From: JANMDU01 sp031418715 | GTDB lineage: Bacteria; Pseudomonadota; Gammaproteobacteria; Burkholderiales; Burkholderiaceae_C | NCBI GenBank assembly: GCA_031418715.1 | Contig: JANOJL010000030.1 | Span: 95,090 to 159,089 of the forward strand | Direction: 5' to 3' | Length of the DNA stretch: 64,000 nt | Part shown: piece by piece, positions 27,643 through 36,154 of the stretch | How the letters are laid out: every line of letters begins with the position of its first letter | Position numbering within the stretch: position 1 is the first letter of the stretch | Position numbers and translations under genes: made by a program | The notes under the pieces: generated by a model | The model's input: only the letters and a program-made list of their open reading frames with translations | The model's database searches: none | What the model was told of the DNA's origin: nothing

Positions 27643-28073
27643 AAAAGGCAGAACAACCCGCAGAGCTCCTGAGCTCAGATTTAGAGGCCAATGTGATGGA
27701 ATTGGTCGATTGCATGGGATTTCATTTGGAGCACCATGTGCCTGATTTGATGGCTTGCCTGCGATTGGGTGATGCTCGGTTGACTTTGCAGCAAGAGCAT
27801 GCGCAGGCTTACCAGCATAGCCAGCCATTAGATACGTCGCGAACGCGCTTGTTCGTCAACTCGATTTTTGAGTTGTATGTGAAGTTTGCGCGCAAATTGC
27901 GTCATCGCGTCTCTGGCCCGCCGCGTTTATCGCCCCAAGGCAACTGGGAGTTTTCGGTCAACGATAGCTTTGGCCATAAACTTTGCTTTACCCAGCAAGC
28001 AGCTAACCGCGTTTTTACGTTGACGGCTGATCCATCGAGCACCCATCTCAAAAAATCGGTTGCAGTGTCGTGA
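27639..28073 (+). CDS. Uncharacterised 144-residue protein between hmuT and hmuU
   Basis: I do not recognise a family. The protein is soluble, with an acidic N terminus (EANVMELVDCMGFHLEHHVP), two nearby His-rich spots and a C-terminal half resembling a small beta domain (GNWEFSVNDSFGHKLCFTQQ). It overlaps hmuT (ATGA) and hmuU (GTGA) by four bases each, so it is cotranslated with the transporter. This tight coupling argues for a real role in heme uptake, perhaps as a cytoplasmic heme carrier or regulator; that is inference. Confidence 0.7.
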   Translation: MKKAEQPAELLSSDLEANVMELVDCMGFHLEHHVPDLMACLRLGDARLTLQQEHAQAYQHSQPLDTSRTRLFVNSIFELYVKFARKLRHRVSGPPRLSPQGNWEFSVNDSFGHKLCFTQQAANRVFTLTADPSSTHLKKSVAVS

Positions 28074-29176
28074 GCACGTTGAAGCCGCCTTGGAATCGTT
28101 CCGTCTCGCTTCCTTTGCAGAAGCGGCAATCTGTCGTTTGGAAGCCTTGGCATGTGTGGCTGATTGGGACATCGTTGCTCGCGGCAAGTTTGATTTTTGC
28201 AGGTTCGCGCGGGGCTTACGCGATTTCATGGATCGAACTGCTGGGCGCGATGAATGTGGCGGGCGGCTCAGAAGTCGGCTCGGCAAGTCAATTGGTGTTT
28301 TTTAACATTCGCTTGCCTCGCCTGCTTTTAGGCGTAGCAGCAGGCGCTGGCCTTGGCATTGCGGGCGCATTGATGCAAGGTTTGTTTCGCAATCCGCTGG
28401 CCGACCCCGGCTTGATTGGCGTGAGCAGCGGGGCAGCATTAGCGGCGGGCATCACGATTGTGTTGGCCGCTACGTTGATGCCCGATTTACCGCGCAAGCT
28501 AGGCAGCTGGACATTGGTGGTGATGGCATTTGCCGGCGGGCTGGCTGTGACTTCGCTGATCTATGCCTTAGCGCAGAACTCAAATTCGGGCATGGGCACG
28601 AGCATGGCGCTGATGCTGCTGGCTGGCGTGGCGGTGAACGCGCTGGCGGGCGCGGGCTTGGGATTTTTGAGCTTTATGGCCACCGATGAGCAATTGCGCA
28701 GCTTGCAATTTTGGCTTTTAGGCAGCTTGGGGGGCGCGAGATGGAGCGCGGTGATTTTGGTCTCGTGTACGGTGCTGGTGTCTTGCATTGCAGCGCTTAT
28801 TCTGGCTAAGCCGCTCAATGCGCTGGCGCTTGGTGAGGCACAGGCGAGCATGCTAGGCGTCGAGGTGGAGCGGCTCAAGCGCATCAGCATCGTGATCACG
28901 GCGCTGGCAGTGGGATCAGTAACAGCGACAACAGGGATCATTGGCTTCATCGGGCTTGTGGCGCCGCATGCCATGCGCCTGATGATGGGCTCAGATCATC
29001 GGCTGGTATTGCCTGGCTCAGCTTTGCTTGGCGCAACTTTGGTGTTGCTGGCCGATGCTGTGGCACGAACTGTAGCAAAGCCTGCTGAGCTGCCGCTGGG
29101 CGTGCTCACAGCTTTTGTGGGAGTGCCGTTCTTTTTGCTGCTGCTGCGGGCGCAGCGCAGCCGGATTTCCTTATGA
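28070..29176 (+). CDS. hmuU: Heme ABC transporter permease (FecCD family)
   Basis: This 368-residue permease has about ten membrane segments and FecCD-family landmarks: IRLPRLLLGVAAGAGLGIAG, GLFRNPLADPGLIGVSSGAA and TGIIGFIGLVAPHAMRLMMG (the ATPase contact loop). The start is a GTG at 28070 that overlaps the previous stop. About 30 positively charged N-terminal residues precede the first membrane helix. It pairs with HmuV, whose ATG overlaps its stop. Confidence 0.9.
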   Translation: MSTLKPPWNRSVSLPLQKRQSVVWKPWHVWLIGTSLLAASLIFAGSRGAYAISWIELLGAMNVAGGSEVGSASQLVFFNIRLPRLLLGVAAGAGLGIAGALMQGLFRNPLADPGLIGVSSGAALAAGITIVLAATLMPDLPRKLGSWTLVVMAFAGGLAVTSLIYALAQNSNSGMGTSMALMLLAGVAVNALAGAGLGFLSFMATDEQLRSLQFWLLGSLGGARWSAVILVSCTVLVSCIAALILAKPLNALALGEAQASMLGVEVERLKRISIVITALAVGSVTATTGIIGFIGLVAPHAMRLMMGSDHRLVLPGSALLGATLVLLADAVARTVAKPAELPLGVLTAFVGVPFFLLLLRAQRSRISL

Positions 29177-29973
29177 CAGCCACTCATTCGGCTAGCAGCA
29201 TTGAAGTACGCAACCTGGGTTTAAGTATTTCAAGGCAACCTATCGTGGCGCCGCTTGATATGACTTGGTATGCAGGACAAATCTGCGCCATTCTTGGGCC
29301 CAACGGCGCTGGCAAATCTTCTCTGCTGTCTATGCTGAGCTTGGAGCGTCGAGCCAGCACAGGAGTCGTGTCGATCAACTCTCGCCCCTCTGGGAGCTAC
29401 AGCGCAGCCGAGCTGGCGCGATTTCGCGCGGTGATGCCGCAGGCCAGCCAGGTGGCCTTTGATTTCAGGGTGCAGGAAGTGGTTGAGCTGGGGCGCTATC
29501 CGCATCGCCTGTATCCCAGCCCAGAAGAGGCTTTGATCGCCGCGCGTGCGATGGCGCTCACCCAAGTGGATCATCTGGCTTCGCGCTCTTTCAATACGCT
29601 CTCAGGTGGTGAGAAGGCACGCGTTCACCTCGCGCGCGCACTCACCCAAATTTGGGAGCCTCAACCCAGCTTGGGCAACCGCTGGCTGCTGCTGGATGAG
29701 CCCACTGCCGCATTGGATTTAGCGCATCAGCAAGCGGTGATGCAAACCATGCGGCGCTGGGCTTTGAATGAAGGCGTTGGTGTGATTGCGGTATTGCATG
29801 ATTTAAATTTGGCGCTGCGCTACGCTGATCAGGTGATCGTGCTGGGCGCAGGCAAGCTGATCGCCTCTGGAGTAGCCCAAACCACGCTTCAGCCCGATTT
29901 GATACGCCAAGTTTGGGGGGTTGACTGCAGCTTGGAGAAGCGGATTGACGGATCTAGCTTCTTGCTGTTTTGA
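29173..29973 (+). CDS. hmuV: Heme ABC transporter ATP-binding protein
   Basis: This 266-residue ATPase has Walker A ILGPNGAGKSSLL, the Q-loop in VMPQASQVAFDFRVQEVV, signature LSGGEKARVHLARAL, Walker B WLLLDEPTAALDLAH and switch histidine in IAVLHDLNLAL. It belongs to the siderophore/heme/B12 importer group and is the last gene of the receptor-hmuS-VOC-hmuT-X-hmuU-hmuV operon. The insertion between signature and Walker B (TQIWEPQPSLGNR) is typical of HmuV. Confidence 0.92.
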   Translation: MTATHSASSIEVRNLGLSISRQPIVAPLDMTWYAGQICAILGPNGAGKSSLLSMLSLERRASTGVVSINSRPSGSYSAAELARFRAVMPQASQVAFDFRVQEVVELGRYPHRLYPSPEEALIAARAMALTQVDHLASRSFNTLSGGEKARVHLARALTQIWEPQPSLGNRWLLLDEPTAALDLAHQQAVMQTMRRWALNEGVGVIAVLHDLNLALRYADQVIVLGAGKLIASGVAQTTLQPDLIRQVWGVDCSLEKRIDGSSFLLF

Positions 29974-29986
29974 CGCGTAGCAGTGA

Positions 29987-30043
29987 GTTGCTACTAATTC
30001 AGCAGCACTTGGCGCAGGTTTAATAAGGGCTACAGGCCTAAAA
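29987..30043 (-). repeat. Dispersed two-hairpin repeat, copy 6
   Basis: Reverse copy directly after hmuV: GTTGCTACTAATTCAGCAGC and then ACTTGGCGCAGGTTTAATAAGG. It separates the hmu operon from the hemP promoter. Confidence 0.7.
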
Positions 30044-30107
30044 CGCTTAAATTTTTTTCGGATTGAGCTATTTTTATTTGATACAACGAAAATTCTCTTG
30101 ACTTTTA

Positions 30108-30126
30108 AATGCGAATCATTATCATT
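30108..30126. promoter_or_regulatory. Fur box upstream of hemP
   Basis: AATGCGAATCATTATCATT matches the 19-bp Fur consensus well and lies 35 bp before the hemP ATG. Confidence 0.82.
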
Positions 30127-30161
30127 TAGATTATTCTAATCTTTCATTAGGCCGACTCAAC

Positions 30162-30383
30162 ATGCTTCACGACACAACACACCACACCGCGAATTTCCTC
30201 GGCGCAGGCTACGAGCCCCACAACAGCGGCTTTCTTACAGCACGTAGCTCGCAAGAAAATGGCTCACCACCGCTTCCCAGCGAGAGCCTGTTGCGCGGCC
30301 ACAAAATCGTGGAGATTCTGCACAACGGCAGCCTCTACAAATTGCAGGCCACCAAGCTGGGCAAACTCATTTTGACCAAATAA
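30162..30383 (+). CDS. hemP: Hemin uptake protein HemP/HmuP
   Basis: This 73-residue protein has an unconserved N terminus and the HemP core SESLLRGHKIVEILHNGSLYKLQATKLGKLIL-type pattern: S-L-L-x-G-x-x-x-x-I-x-H-x-G-x-x-Y-x-L followed by TKLGKLILTK. In Burkholderiales and rhizobia HmuP activates the heme receptor gene together with Fur or Irr. It is headed by its own Fur box, 35 bp upstream. Confidence 0.88.
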   Translation: MLHDTTHHTANFLGAGYEPHNSGFLTARSSQENGSPPLPSESLLRGHKIVEILHNGSLYKLQATKLGKLILTK

Positions 30384-30406
30384 ACGCATTCAAGGAATCA
30401 CACAAA

Positions 30407-30745
30407 ATGAGTCATTGCCTTAACGCAAATAACGTTAGCGAATTTGATATCAGCGGCTTAGAGGCCATGCTGGCTGGCACGCTTTGCCTGATGAGCGCTT
30501 ACTCGCATTGCGCTTGCAGCAACGAAAACAACCAAGGCTTAATTGGTCTGAAAATCGTCTCGAATTTAACCTGCTTGCAATACCAAAATAGCTTAAGCCC
30601 AGAGTTTCGCCGCGTGCTCGGCAAGGTTTGTGAATCCTGGCGTCAGCACAGCTTGCTGGCTCACTCTGACATGCCGCAAAAAGACGATGTAACTGCCAGC
30701 CAGCCACCTGCGCATTGGCACAACGCTCCTATCACCGTGCAGTGA
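30407..30745 (+). CDS. Uncharacterised 112-residue protein downstream of hemP
   Basis: I do not recognise this gene. It follows hemP by 23 bp with a good AAGGAAT site, so it shares the Fur-controlled message. The centre is helical and cysteine-containing: GLEAMLAGTLCLMSAYSHCACS, where four cysteines and one histidine could bind metal or heme, then KIVSNLTCLQYQNSLSPEFR. The tail is polar. Its place in the regulon suggests an iron-starvation role, possibly related to small Fur-associated proteins found near sodA/fumC in other proteobacteria; this is a guess. Confidence 0.65.
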   Translation: MSHCLNANNVSEFDISGLEAMLAGTLCLMSAYSHCACSNENNQGLIGLKIVSNLTCLQYQNSLSPEFRRVLGKVCESWRQHSLLAHSDMPQKDDVTASQPPAHWHNAPITVQ

Positions 30746-30778
30746 ATGAGAAACAAAAACTCAAAAACACCGATCCGT

Positions 30779-30797
30779 AATGCGAATCACTCTTATT
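30779..30797. promoter_or_regulatory. Fur box upstream of bfd
   Basis: AATGCGAATCACTCTTATT is a slightly degenerate Fur site 19 bp before the bfd ATG, close enough to overlap the promoter. Confidence 0.72.
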
Positions 30798-30816
30798 AGC
30801 GTTATACTAAATTATC

Positions 30817-31041
30817 ATGATCATTTGCATCTGCCAACGCGTTTCTGATCGAGACATCACTCGCATGTCGCGCACGGGCGCTTCGTTTGACGATCTCCAG
30901 CTTGAGCTGGGAGTTGCCACGCAATGCCGCAGCTGCGAAGGCTGCGCGCGGGAATTGCATGCGCAGTGTCAGGCAAATGGAGCGCAAGCCTACTGCCGCC
31001 CGGCTGATGTGCCGATGTTGCAGCCCTTCAATTATTCATAA
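30817..31041 (+). CDS. bfd: Bacterioferritin-associated ferredoxin
   Basis: This 74-residue [2Fe-2S] ferredoxin reduces the bacterioferritin core to release iron. The four cluster cysteines are visible as CICQRVSDRDI (C-x-C) and ATQCRSCEGCA (C-x-x-C), spaced as in Bfd proteins. The C-terminal part, after about residue 50, is longer than the helical core and unconserved. A Fur box overlaps its promoter, so it is induced under iron limitation, opposite in purpose to bfr. Confidence 0.92.
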   Translation: MIICICQRVSDRDITRMSRTGASFDDLQLELGVATQCRSCEGCARELHAQCQANGAQAYCRPADVPMLQPFNYS

Positions 31042-31046
31042 CATTA

Positions 31047-31098
31047 TTGGCACTTAGCCGTTATAAAATATAGATAGTTTGCTACGTAATTTGTAGTG
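31047..31098 (+). repeat. Dispersed two-hairpin repeat, copy 7 (diverged)
   Basis: TTGGCACTTAGCCGTTATAA matches the left arm, and GCTACGTAATTTGTAG forms the second stem. It lies six bases after the bfd stop. Confidence 0.6.
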
Positions 31099-31227
31099 AT
31101 TCATGGCTAAATTTCGCTCTATGAATCCATCTGTCAGAAGATCAAGTTGTGCAGTCAGTAGCGTGATAATGGCGTTGCATCCGCTTTTCTCCCTTTCATT
31201 GCGTCTGCACAAAAGCATTAGCAACCC

Positions 31228-31929
31228 ATGGCCTCGGCAACGACCTCACTTCACAAACACCCTGCTGCGATAGCTTCTGCAGTCGCGCTGCTGCATGTCG
31301 GCGGCTTGGCAGCATTGCAAAGTGGTCTGCTGGTGCGCGCTTACGAGATGATCGTCCCTGTGGAGATGATCAGCCAGATCATCGACCCGCCCAAGCCTCT
31401 TTGGTCAGTACTGCCGCCACCCTCAGTTGCACCGCAGCTTACAGAGCCCGCCAAGTACAGCAAAGCTGTTACTTTGCCACCCGCGCCCCAGCCTTTGGCC
31501 ATCCCAGACCCCGCACCTACGCCGAACGCACTCGTTGGCACGCTAGCTGCATCCCCGTCTCTGCCACCGATCACATCGCCTGTAGCGGTATCGCCAGCAC
31601 CTGCGCCCACGGTGGCGGTGAGTCCAGCAGTAGAAAAAATCGTCGAGCCAGAAATGGTGGCCGAACACCAAGCCAACGAGGAATTGTTTCGCCCGCATAG
31701 CGTCTCTTATCAACTCGGCGAATTTGGCAGCGTGGTTTTGCTCGTCACCGTTGGCATCGACGGGCGGGCAAAGGATGTTGCGGTCTCCAAAAGCAGTGGC
31801 TTTACAAGGCTCGACAATGCAGCCATGCGTGGAGCGATGCAAGCGCGCTACAAACCAGCCATGCGTGGCGGCCAAGCCGTTGAACGCAAATTCCCGTGGT
31901 CGATCATTTACCCAGAACCTCAGCGATGA
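31228..31929 (+). CDS. tonB: Energy transducer TonB
   Basis: This 233-residue protein has one N-terminal membrane anchor (AIASAVALLHVGGLAALQSG), a long Pro/Ala-rich periplasmic spacer at about residues 55-145 and a C-terminal TonB domain (VTVGIDGRAKDVAVSKSSG, LDNAAMRGAMQARYKPAMRGG). It transmits proton-motive force to receptors such as the heme receptor at 22850. Its stop overlaps exbB by four bases. Confidence 0.9.
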   Translation: MASATTSLHKHPAAIASAVALLHVGGLAALQSGLLVRAYEMIVPVEMISQIIDPPKPLWSVLPPPSVAPQLTEPAKYSKAVTLPPAPQPLAIPDPAPTPNALVGTLAASPSLPPITSPVAVSPAPAPTVAVSPAVEKIVEPEMVAEHQANEELFRPHSVSYQLGEFGSVVLLVTVGIDGRAKDVAVSKSSGFTRLDNAAMRGAMQARYKPAMRGGQAVERKFPWSIIYPEPQR

Positions 31930-32651
31930 ATCCTTCTTTCGGTCTCTCCCAACTCTGGTCGCAAGGCGACTGGGTCACCCGTTTCGTGGCGCTGCTTTTG
32001 CTCGTCATGTCTTTGGCCAGCTGGATGGTGATCATCACCAAAGCGCTGGCGATTCGTCGCGCGGCGGCGCAGTCTAAATCGGTCGAATCCTTCTGGCATG
32101 GCTCTGATTTAGCCGATGGCCTGAACAAACTCGGCAGCGAAGCCGACAACCCGTTCCGCCAACTCGCCATCGAAGGCCGCGAAGCTGCGGCGCACCATCG
32201 CCAGCAAAGCAGTGGCGCCAAACCCCAGCTTCACGACACGATGGACATCTCCGACTGGATCACCCGCTGCTTGCGCAACAGCATCGACGAATCCACCGCC
32301 AAGCTGCAATCGGGCCTCGCCATCCTCGCATCCGTGGGCTCCACCGCGCCTTTCGTGGGCCTGTTTGGTACCGTCTGGGGCATCTATCACGCACTGCTCG
32401 CAATCGGCATGGCCGGCCAAGCCAGCATTGACAAAGTGGCCGGCCCGATTGGTGAAGCGCTGATCATGACGGCACTCGGCCTAGCAGTCGCGATCCCTGC
32501 GGTACTCGGCTACAACGCACTGGTGCGCGGCAACAAAGGTGTCACCGCTAAGCTCAATCGCTTCGCGCACGATCTGCATGCGTATTACGTGACGGGTGCG
32601 CGCGTGGGCTCAAGCTCTGCAGCCAACGTCACATCAATCAAAAAAGCCTAA
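31926..32651 (+). CDS. exbB: Biopolymer transport protein ExbB
   Basis: This 241-residue MotA/TolQ/ExbB-family protein has three membrane segments. The first is FVALLLLVMSLASWMVIITK; the conserved channel helices follow in LAILASVGSTAPFVGLFGTV and ALIMTALGLAVAIPAVLGYN. It forms the proton channel with ExbD that energises TonB. The ATG at 31926 overlaps the tonB stop; an extension upstream is rejected. Confidence 0.92.
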   Translation: MNPSFGLSQLWSQGDWVTRFVALLLLVMSLASWMVIITKALAIRRAAAQSKSVESFWHGSDLADGLNKLGSEADNPFRQLAIEGREAAAHHRQQSSGAKPQLHDTMDISDWITRCLRNSIDESTAKLQSGLAILASVGSTAPFVGLFGTVWGIYHALLAIGMAGQASIDKVAGPIGEALIMTALGLAVAIPAVLGYNALVRGNKGVTAKLNRFAHDLHAYYVTGARVGSSSAANVTSIKKA

Positions 32652-32664
32652 GGAGTCAAGCATC

Positions 32665-33075
32665 ATGGCCTTCGGAACCCAAGACGACACCGATGAGGTG
32701 ATGAACGAGATCAACATGACACCGCTGGTGGATGTGATGCTCGTGCTGCTCATCATCTTCATGATCACCATCCCCGTGATGAAGCACGCAGTAAACATTG
32801 ATCTGCCGCGTGCGACCAACCAACCGCAAGATGCCAAGCCGCAAACCATCCGCCTGAGCGTGGATGAAAAAGGCCAGTATTACTGGAACGAAACGCCCGC
32901 CTCCGACGAATCCATTCAGCAGCAGCTCAAAGCCGCCGCCACGCAAACCCCTCAGCCCGAGCTCCACATCCGAGGCGACAAAGCCGTGCGCTACGAGCGC
33001 GTGGCCCAAGTGATGGCTGCCGCGCAACAAGCGGGTGTGAAGAAGATTGGTTTTATCACCGAGCCTGCGCGCTGA
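32665..33075 (+). CDS. exbD: Biopolymer transport protein ExbD
   Basis: This 136-residue protein has one N-terminal membrane helix with the key aspartate in INMTPLVDVMLVLLIIFMIT, followed by a periplasmic TolR/ExbD domain (PQPELHIRGDKAVRYERV). It completes the TonB-ExbB-ExbD motor. An AAGGAG site precedes the ATG. It converges on the Rieske gene with only 6 bp between their stops. Confidence 0.92.
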   Translation: MAFGTQDDTDEVMNEINMTPLVDVMLVLLIIFMITIPVMKHAVNIDLPRATNQPQDAKPQTIRLSVDEKGQYYWNETPASDESIQQQLKAAATQTPQPELHIRGDKAVRYERVAQVMAAAQQAGVKKIGFITEPAR

Positions 33076-33081
33076 ACGCAA

Positions 33082-33822
33082 TCAGCACTTCACTGCATTG
33101 CGGCAAAACTTGTCGAGCTCTTTCACCGTCGTACGCTGCGCCACGGCGCTCTTGGCTTTGCTGCCCACTTCAATGCTGAGTTTGGCATCGTACTTTTTGA
33201 AGAACTCATCAAACAACTCACCGCCTAGCGTGGCGTAGGCCGTGAGCGTGTCGTCTTTGACGTTGTGCTCTAGCAAGATGGCGCACAGGGGTTGGCTAGC
33301 GGGGCCACTTAGCACTTTGGCACCCTGGGCGGGATCGTATTGGCTATGGTCGGCGCAGCAATGAATCAAATCTGCTCCTGCGTTCGGCGTTTTTGCGTTC
33401 ACCGGTGTGCCTTTGCGAAAGCTGATGAAGCTGACGTTGGATGTGGGATACACCAGCTGATGCGCGCAGATCGCGCTGAAAGCCACGATGCTTTTCTTAG
33501 CGCCCACGCCGCCGGGCCAAGCGTAGCTTTCGCCGCCCTTGGTTTTTAATGTGGCCGCGCTGGGAGGTTGGACGGCCTTCCCCAGATCCAGCAAGAAAAC
33601 CGGCGTGGCTTCAAACGGGTAATGAAAAACGTAGTTCGCCTGCGCCACCAAGCTGGATGCTTTGAAAGGATCACCCCGCTCATTGGTAAGCAGCACGCGC
33701 TGATACGCTTTTGGGCGAGCATCCGCAGCCAAAGCAGGCATTGCGGCTGTTGTTGACAGACAAGCTGCCGTAGCGGCCACACCTGCGCTGGAGCAGGTTT
33801 CGATAAAGTTGCGTCTATCCAT
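33082..33822 (-). CDS. Secreted Rieske [2Fe-2S] protein
   Basis: This 246-residue protein starts with a twin-arginine-type signal (MDRRNFIETCSSAG, then an Ala-rich stretch). The Rieske ligands are visible as C-x-H in SAICAHQLVYP and C-x-x-H in IHCCADHSQYDP, with the following GAKVLSGPASQPL typical of the fold. It would carry electrons in the periplasm or at the membrane. No oxidase or cytochrome partner is adjacent, so the partner is unknown. The C-terminal 50 residues form a charged extension ending in CRNAVKC. Confidence 0.82.
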   Translation of the reverse strand: MDRRNFIETCSSAGVAATAACLSTTAAMPALAADARPKAYQRVLLTNERGDPFKASSLVAQANYVFHYPFEATPVFLLDLGKAVQPPSAATLKTKGGESYAWPGGVGAKKSIVAFSAICAHQLVYPTSNVSFISFRKGTPVNAKTPNAGADLIHCCADHSQYDPAQGAKVLSGPASQPLCAILLEHNVKDDTLTAYATLGGELFDEFFKKYDAKLSIEVGSKAKSAVAQRTTVKELDKFCRNAVKC

Positions 33823-33886
33823 GCCAATATCGTGCAGGGCTTGGCGTCAGTTGTCAACCTCCTGCTGTGCAAATCAGTGCCTCAAC

Positions 33887-34873
33887 TCAGGCTGTTGCAG
33901 CAAACTCCACAATTTTCGCCATACAAGCCTCATCTGCCAACACGGCGATATGCCCTAGTTTGCGCGCCTCATGCAAGCGCACGTTGCTGGCTTTTTGCGC
34001 GAGTTCGGCGCTGTTTCTAAACGAGGTAATTTTGTCGCCTTTGTCATGCACGATCAATACGGGCGTTTTCTGTTTCGCGTATTGAGCGGCAAGCGCATCA
34101 GGCATAAAGTCTGCGAAGGTTTTTCCAGAAGCTGCTACCAAGCCAGATTCCAGTAATCCGCGAATCTCTTCTGAGAGCAAATGCGCCATCGCCCACTGGC
34201 TAGAGAGCTTGTGCGTATCGTAAAACGGCGCGATCAAAGCCAAGCGTTTTGCTGCAATAGCGCGATTGGCCACAGCCCACGAAGCCGCGCCACCGCCCAA
34301 CGAATGGCCCACCAACAGGTCTAACGGCCCGGCAGTTTTTTGCACATGCGCAGCTACGGTGAGCAACGTCTCAAGCGCAATCGGCAAACCGCTTAAAGTG
34401 CCTTCGCTGCGGCCATGCGCAAGATGGTCAAACGCATGCACTTCGTAGCCGGCTTGCCGCGCCAGCTGAATCAGCAGCGCAAAATTCAGTGCATAGCCTT
34501 CCCAACCATGGCAGAGCAGCATGCGGCCACGCGGCTTACCGCCCGTGGGCTGCCATTGATAGCAATGCACTTTCAGCCCATCGTGCAACACGGTGGAATG
34601 CTGCGCCGAATTCACCAAATCGTTCAAGGATGCTTCATGCGTTTTCCATTGCGCGCTCTTCCAGCCAAAAAAGCGCAGCGAATCCGCTTTAAGCCGCGCC
34701 ACATCGGGCATCTTGCGCGCGCTCTCAGGCGGCGAGCAAAACAGCTCCACTGCCAAAGCCTGCACTTGATTTTTATCTACTTTCGTCGCCGCATTGAGCT
34801 GCTTGCGCACCTTCAGTACTTGAGCAGCAAAGCGCAGCATATCGCCGCCGGTGGGGTTGAGCATTTCTAACAT
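33887..34873 (-). CDS. Alpha/beta hydrolase
   Basis: This 328-residue alpha/beta hydrolase has the oxyanion segment LLCHGWEGYALNFALL, a helper HAFDHLAHGRSEG and the nucleophile motif LLVGHSLGGGAAS. The acid and base are probably in IVHDKGDKITSF and KLGHIAVL. The N-terminal 110 residues are a family-specific extension. The substrate is unknown. It is divergent from a MarR regulator with an inverted repeat in the 67-bp gap, so it is a likely target of that regulator. Confidence 0.83.
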   Translation of the reverse strand: MLEMLNPTGGDMLRFAAQVLKVRKQLNAATKVDKNQVQALAVELFCSPPESARKMPDVARLKADSLRFFGWKSAQWKTHEASLNDLVNSAQHSTVLHDGLKVHCYQWQPTGGKPRGRMLLCHGWEGYALNFALLIQLARQAGYEVHAFDHLAHGRSEGTLSGLPIALETLLTVAAHVQKTAGPLDLLVGHSLGGGAASWAVANRAIAAKRLALIAPFYDTHKLSSQWAMAHLLSEEIRGLLESGLVAASGKTFADFMPDALAAQYAKQKTPVLIVHDKGDKITSFRNSAELAQKASNVRLHEARKLGHIAVLADEACMAKIVEFAATA

Positions 34874-34893
34874 GGTGAAGCGTCCTTGGGGTT

Positions 34894-34921
34894 ATAATTA
34901 GTCCGTTAATTGACCAATTAT
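34894..34921. promoter_or_regulatory. Probable MarR operator
   Basis: ATAATTAGTC and GACCAATTAT form a 9-of-10 inverted repeat around an 8-bp spacer, in the short gap between the divergent hydrolase and MarR genes. Overlapping TTAATT half-sites nearby support a regulator-binding cluster. Confidence 0.6.
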
Positions 34922-34940
34922 AGTCCATTAATGTACCAAA

Positions 34941-35432
34941 ATGAAGCCCACTCTCTCGACGCAATCCTCTAAAACCCAATCTACCCTGCCCACTGTTCGC
35001 GGCATAGGGGCTTGGCTTGCCATCGTGCGCACCTACCAACAATGCTCTGAGACGCTCAGCGAAGACATCAAGCCGCTTGGCCTCAAGCTCTCGCAGCACG
35101 ACGTGATGATGAACCTGCTTCTGATCCCTGCGCTCACCCAGCAGCAGCTCGCCGAGCGCAGCTTCGTCACCAAAAGCCACATGAGCGCCGTGCTGATGGA
35201 AATGGCTGAGCTCGGCTGGGTGAGCCGCGAGGGCAGCCAGGAAGACAAGCGCAGCAAAGTCATCACCCTCACCCCAGTAGGCCTAGCGCTGGCACAACTT
35301 GCTTGGCAAGTGCAAGCCGAGGTGGTGAAAGTGATGATGGGTGATCTAAGCAACGCGCAGATCAACGATATTCAAGATTTTTCGCTTCAAGCGCATCAGG
35401 CTTTGGCGCTGCATCGTGCGTCCGCGAGCTGA
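34941..35432 (+). CDS. MarR-family transcriptional regulator
   Basis: This 163-residue protein has a winged helix at about residues 55-115: LTQQQLAERSFVTKSHMSAV (recognition helix) and GWVSREGSQEDKRSKVITLT (wing), with helical dimerisation ends. MarR proteins usually repress a divergent gene until a small phenolic or oxidative ligand binds. The divergent alpha/beta hydrolase and the inverted repeat between them fit this. Confidence 0.88.
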   Translation: MKPTLSTQSSKTQSTLPTVRGIGAWLAIVRTYQQCSETLSEDIKPLGLKLSQHDVMMNLLLIPALTQQQLAERSFVTKSHMSAVLMEMAELGWVSREGSQEDKRSKVITLTPVGLALAQLAWQVQAEVVKVMMGDLSNAQINDIQDFSLQAHQALALHRASAS

Positions 35433-35533
35433 GCTTTGCTGAATATCTTGAGATTACAGATATTTAGCTTGATTTATACCCATTAGTATTTTAAGATACT
35501 GCTAGGTAATAAATTAACCATATCGAGATACAC

Positions 35534-36154
35534 ATGCTTCCATCAAACATTGCTCTCAACCGCCGCGCCTTCACATTCAACGCCGCAACGCTAGCCACAG
35601 CCACACTCGCCACGCTTACAGCGCCAAGCCTGCTTGCGCAAACCTCCGTCGCCCCCGACAGGCTGCCTAAACGCATCGCGCCCGTCGAGCTCAATGCCTT
35701 CCCCGCGCCCACGCCTTGGGCGCTCATGGGCACAGGCGCGTTGCGCTTCTTCGGCTTCAAAGCCTACGATGCCCACCTCTGGAGCGGCGAGGCCAGCGCC
35801 AATCCCCTGCTCTCTAAAACTTTGTTTGCGCTTGAAATTGACTACACCACTTCGATCAAAGCGGAAGAAATCGCCAACGTCTCCTTGGTTGAAATGGCGC
35901 GCCTGCGCAGCTTGAGCGAAGCGCAAGTCAAATCCTTCACCACAGAGCTGAAAAAAGCCTTCCCAGATGTGAAAGCTGGCGACAAACTCACAGGCGTCTT
36001 TCTGCCCAAGCAAGGCACCCGCTTTTTCTTCAATGGCCGCCTGACCGCTGAGATCAATGACCCAGCCTTCAGCGATGCCTTCTTTGCGATCTGGCTCGAT
36101 GAGAAAACCAAACAACCTGGCCTGCGACGTGCTCTGTTGGGTAACGTCAAATAA
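35534..36154 (+). CDS. Chalcone isomerase-like exported protein, copy 1
   Basis: This 206-residue protein has an N-terminal export signal with NRRAFTFNAATL and an Ala/Thr-rich core ending LLAQT. The rest matches the bacterial chalcone-isomerase-like domain: GTGALRFFGFKAYDAHLWSG, DKLTGVFLPKQGTRFFFNGR and the closing AFFAIWLDEKTKQPGLRRAL. Bacterial members are not known to act on chalcones; their role is unclear. A second member lies 334 bp downstream. Confidence 0.8.
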   Translation: MLPSNIALNRRAFTFNAATLATATLATLTAPSLLAQTSVAPDRLPKRIAPVELNAFPAPTPWALMGTGALRFFGFKAYDAHLWSGEASANPLLSKTLFALEIDYTTSIKAEEIANVSLVEMARLRSLSEAQVKSFTTELKKAFPDVKAGDKLTGVFLPKQGTRFFFNGRLTAEINDPAFSDAFFAIWLDEKTKQPGLRRALLGNVK

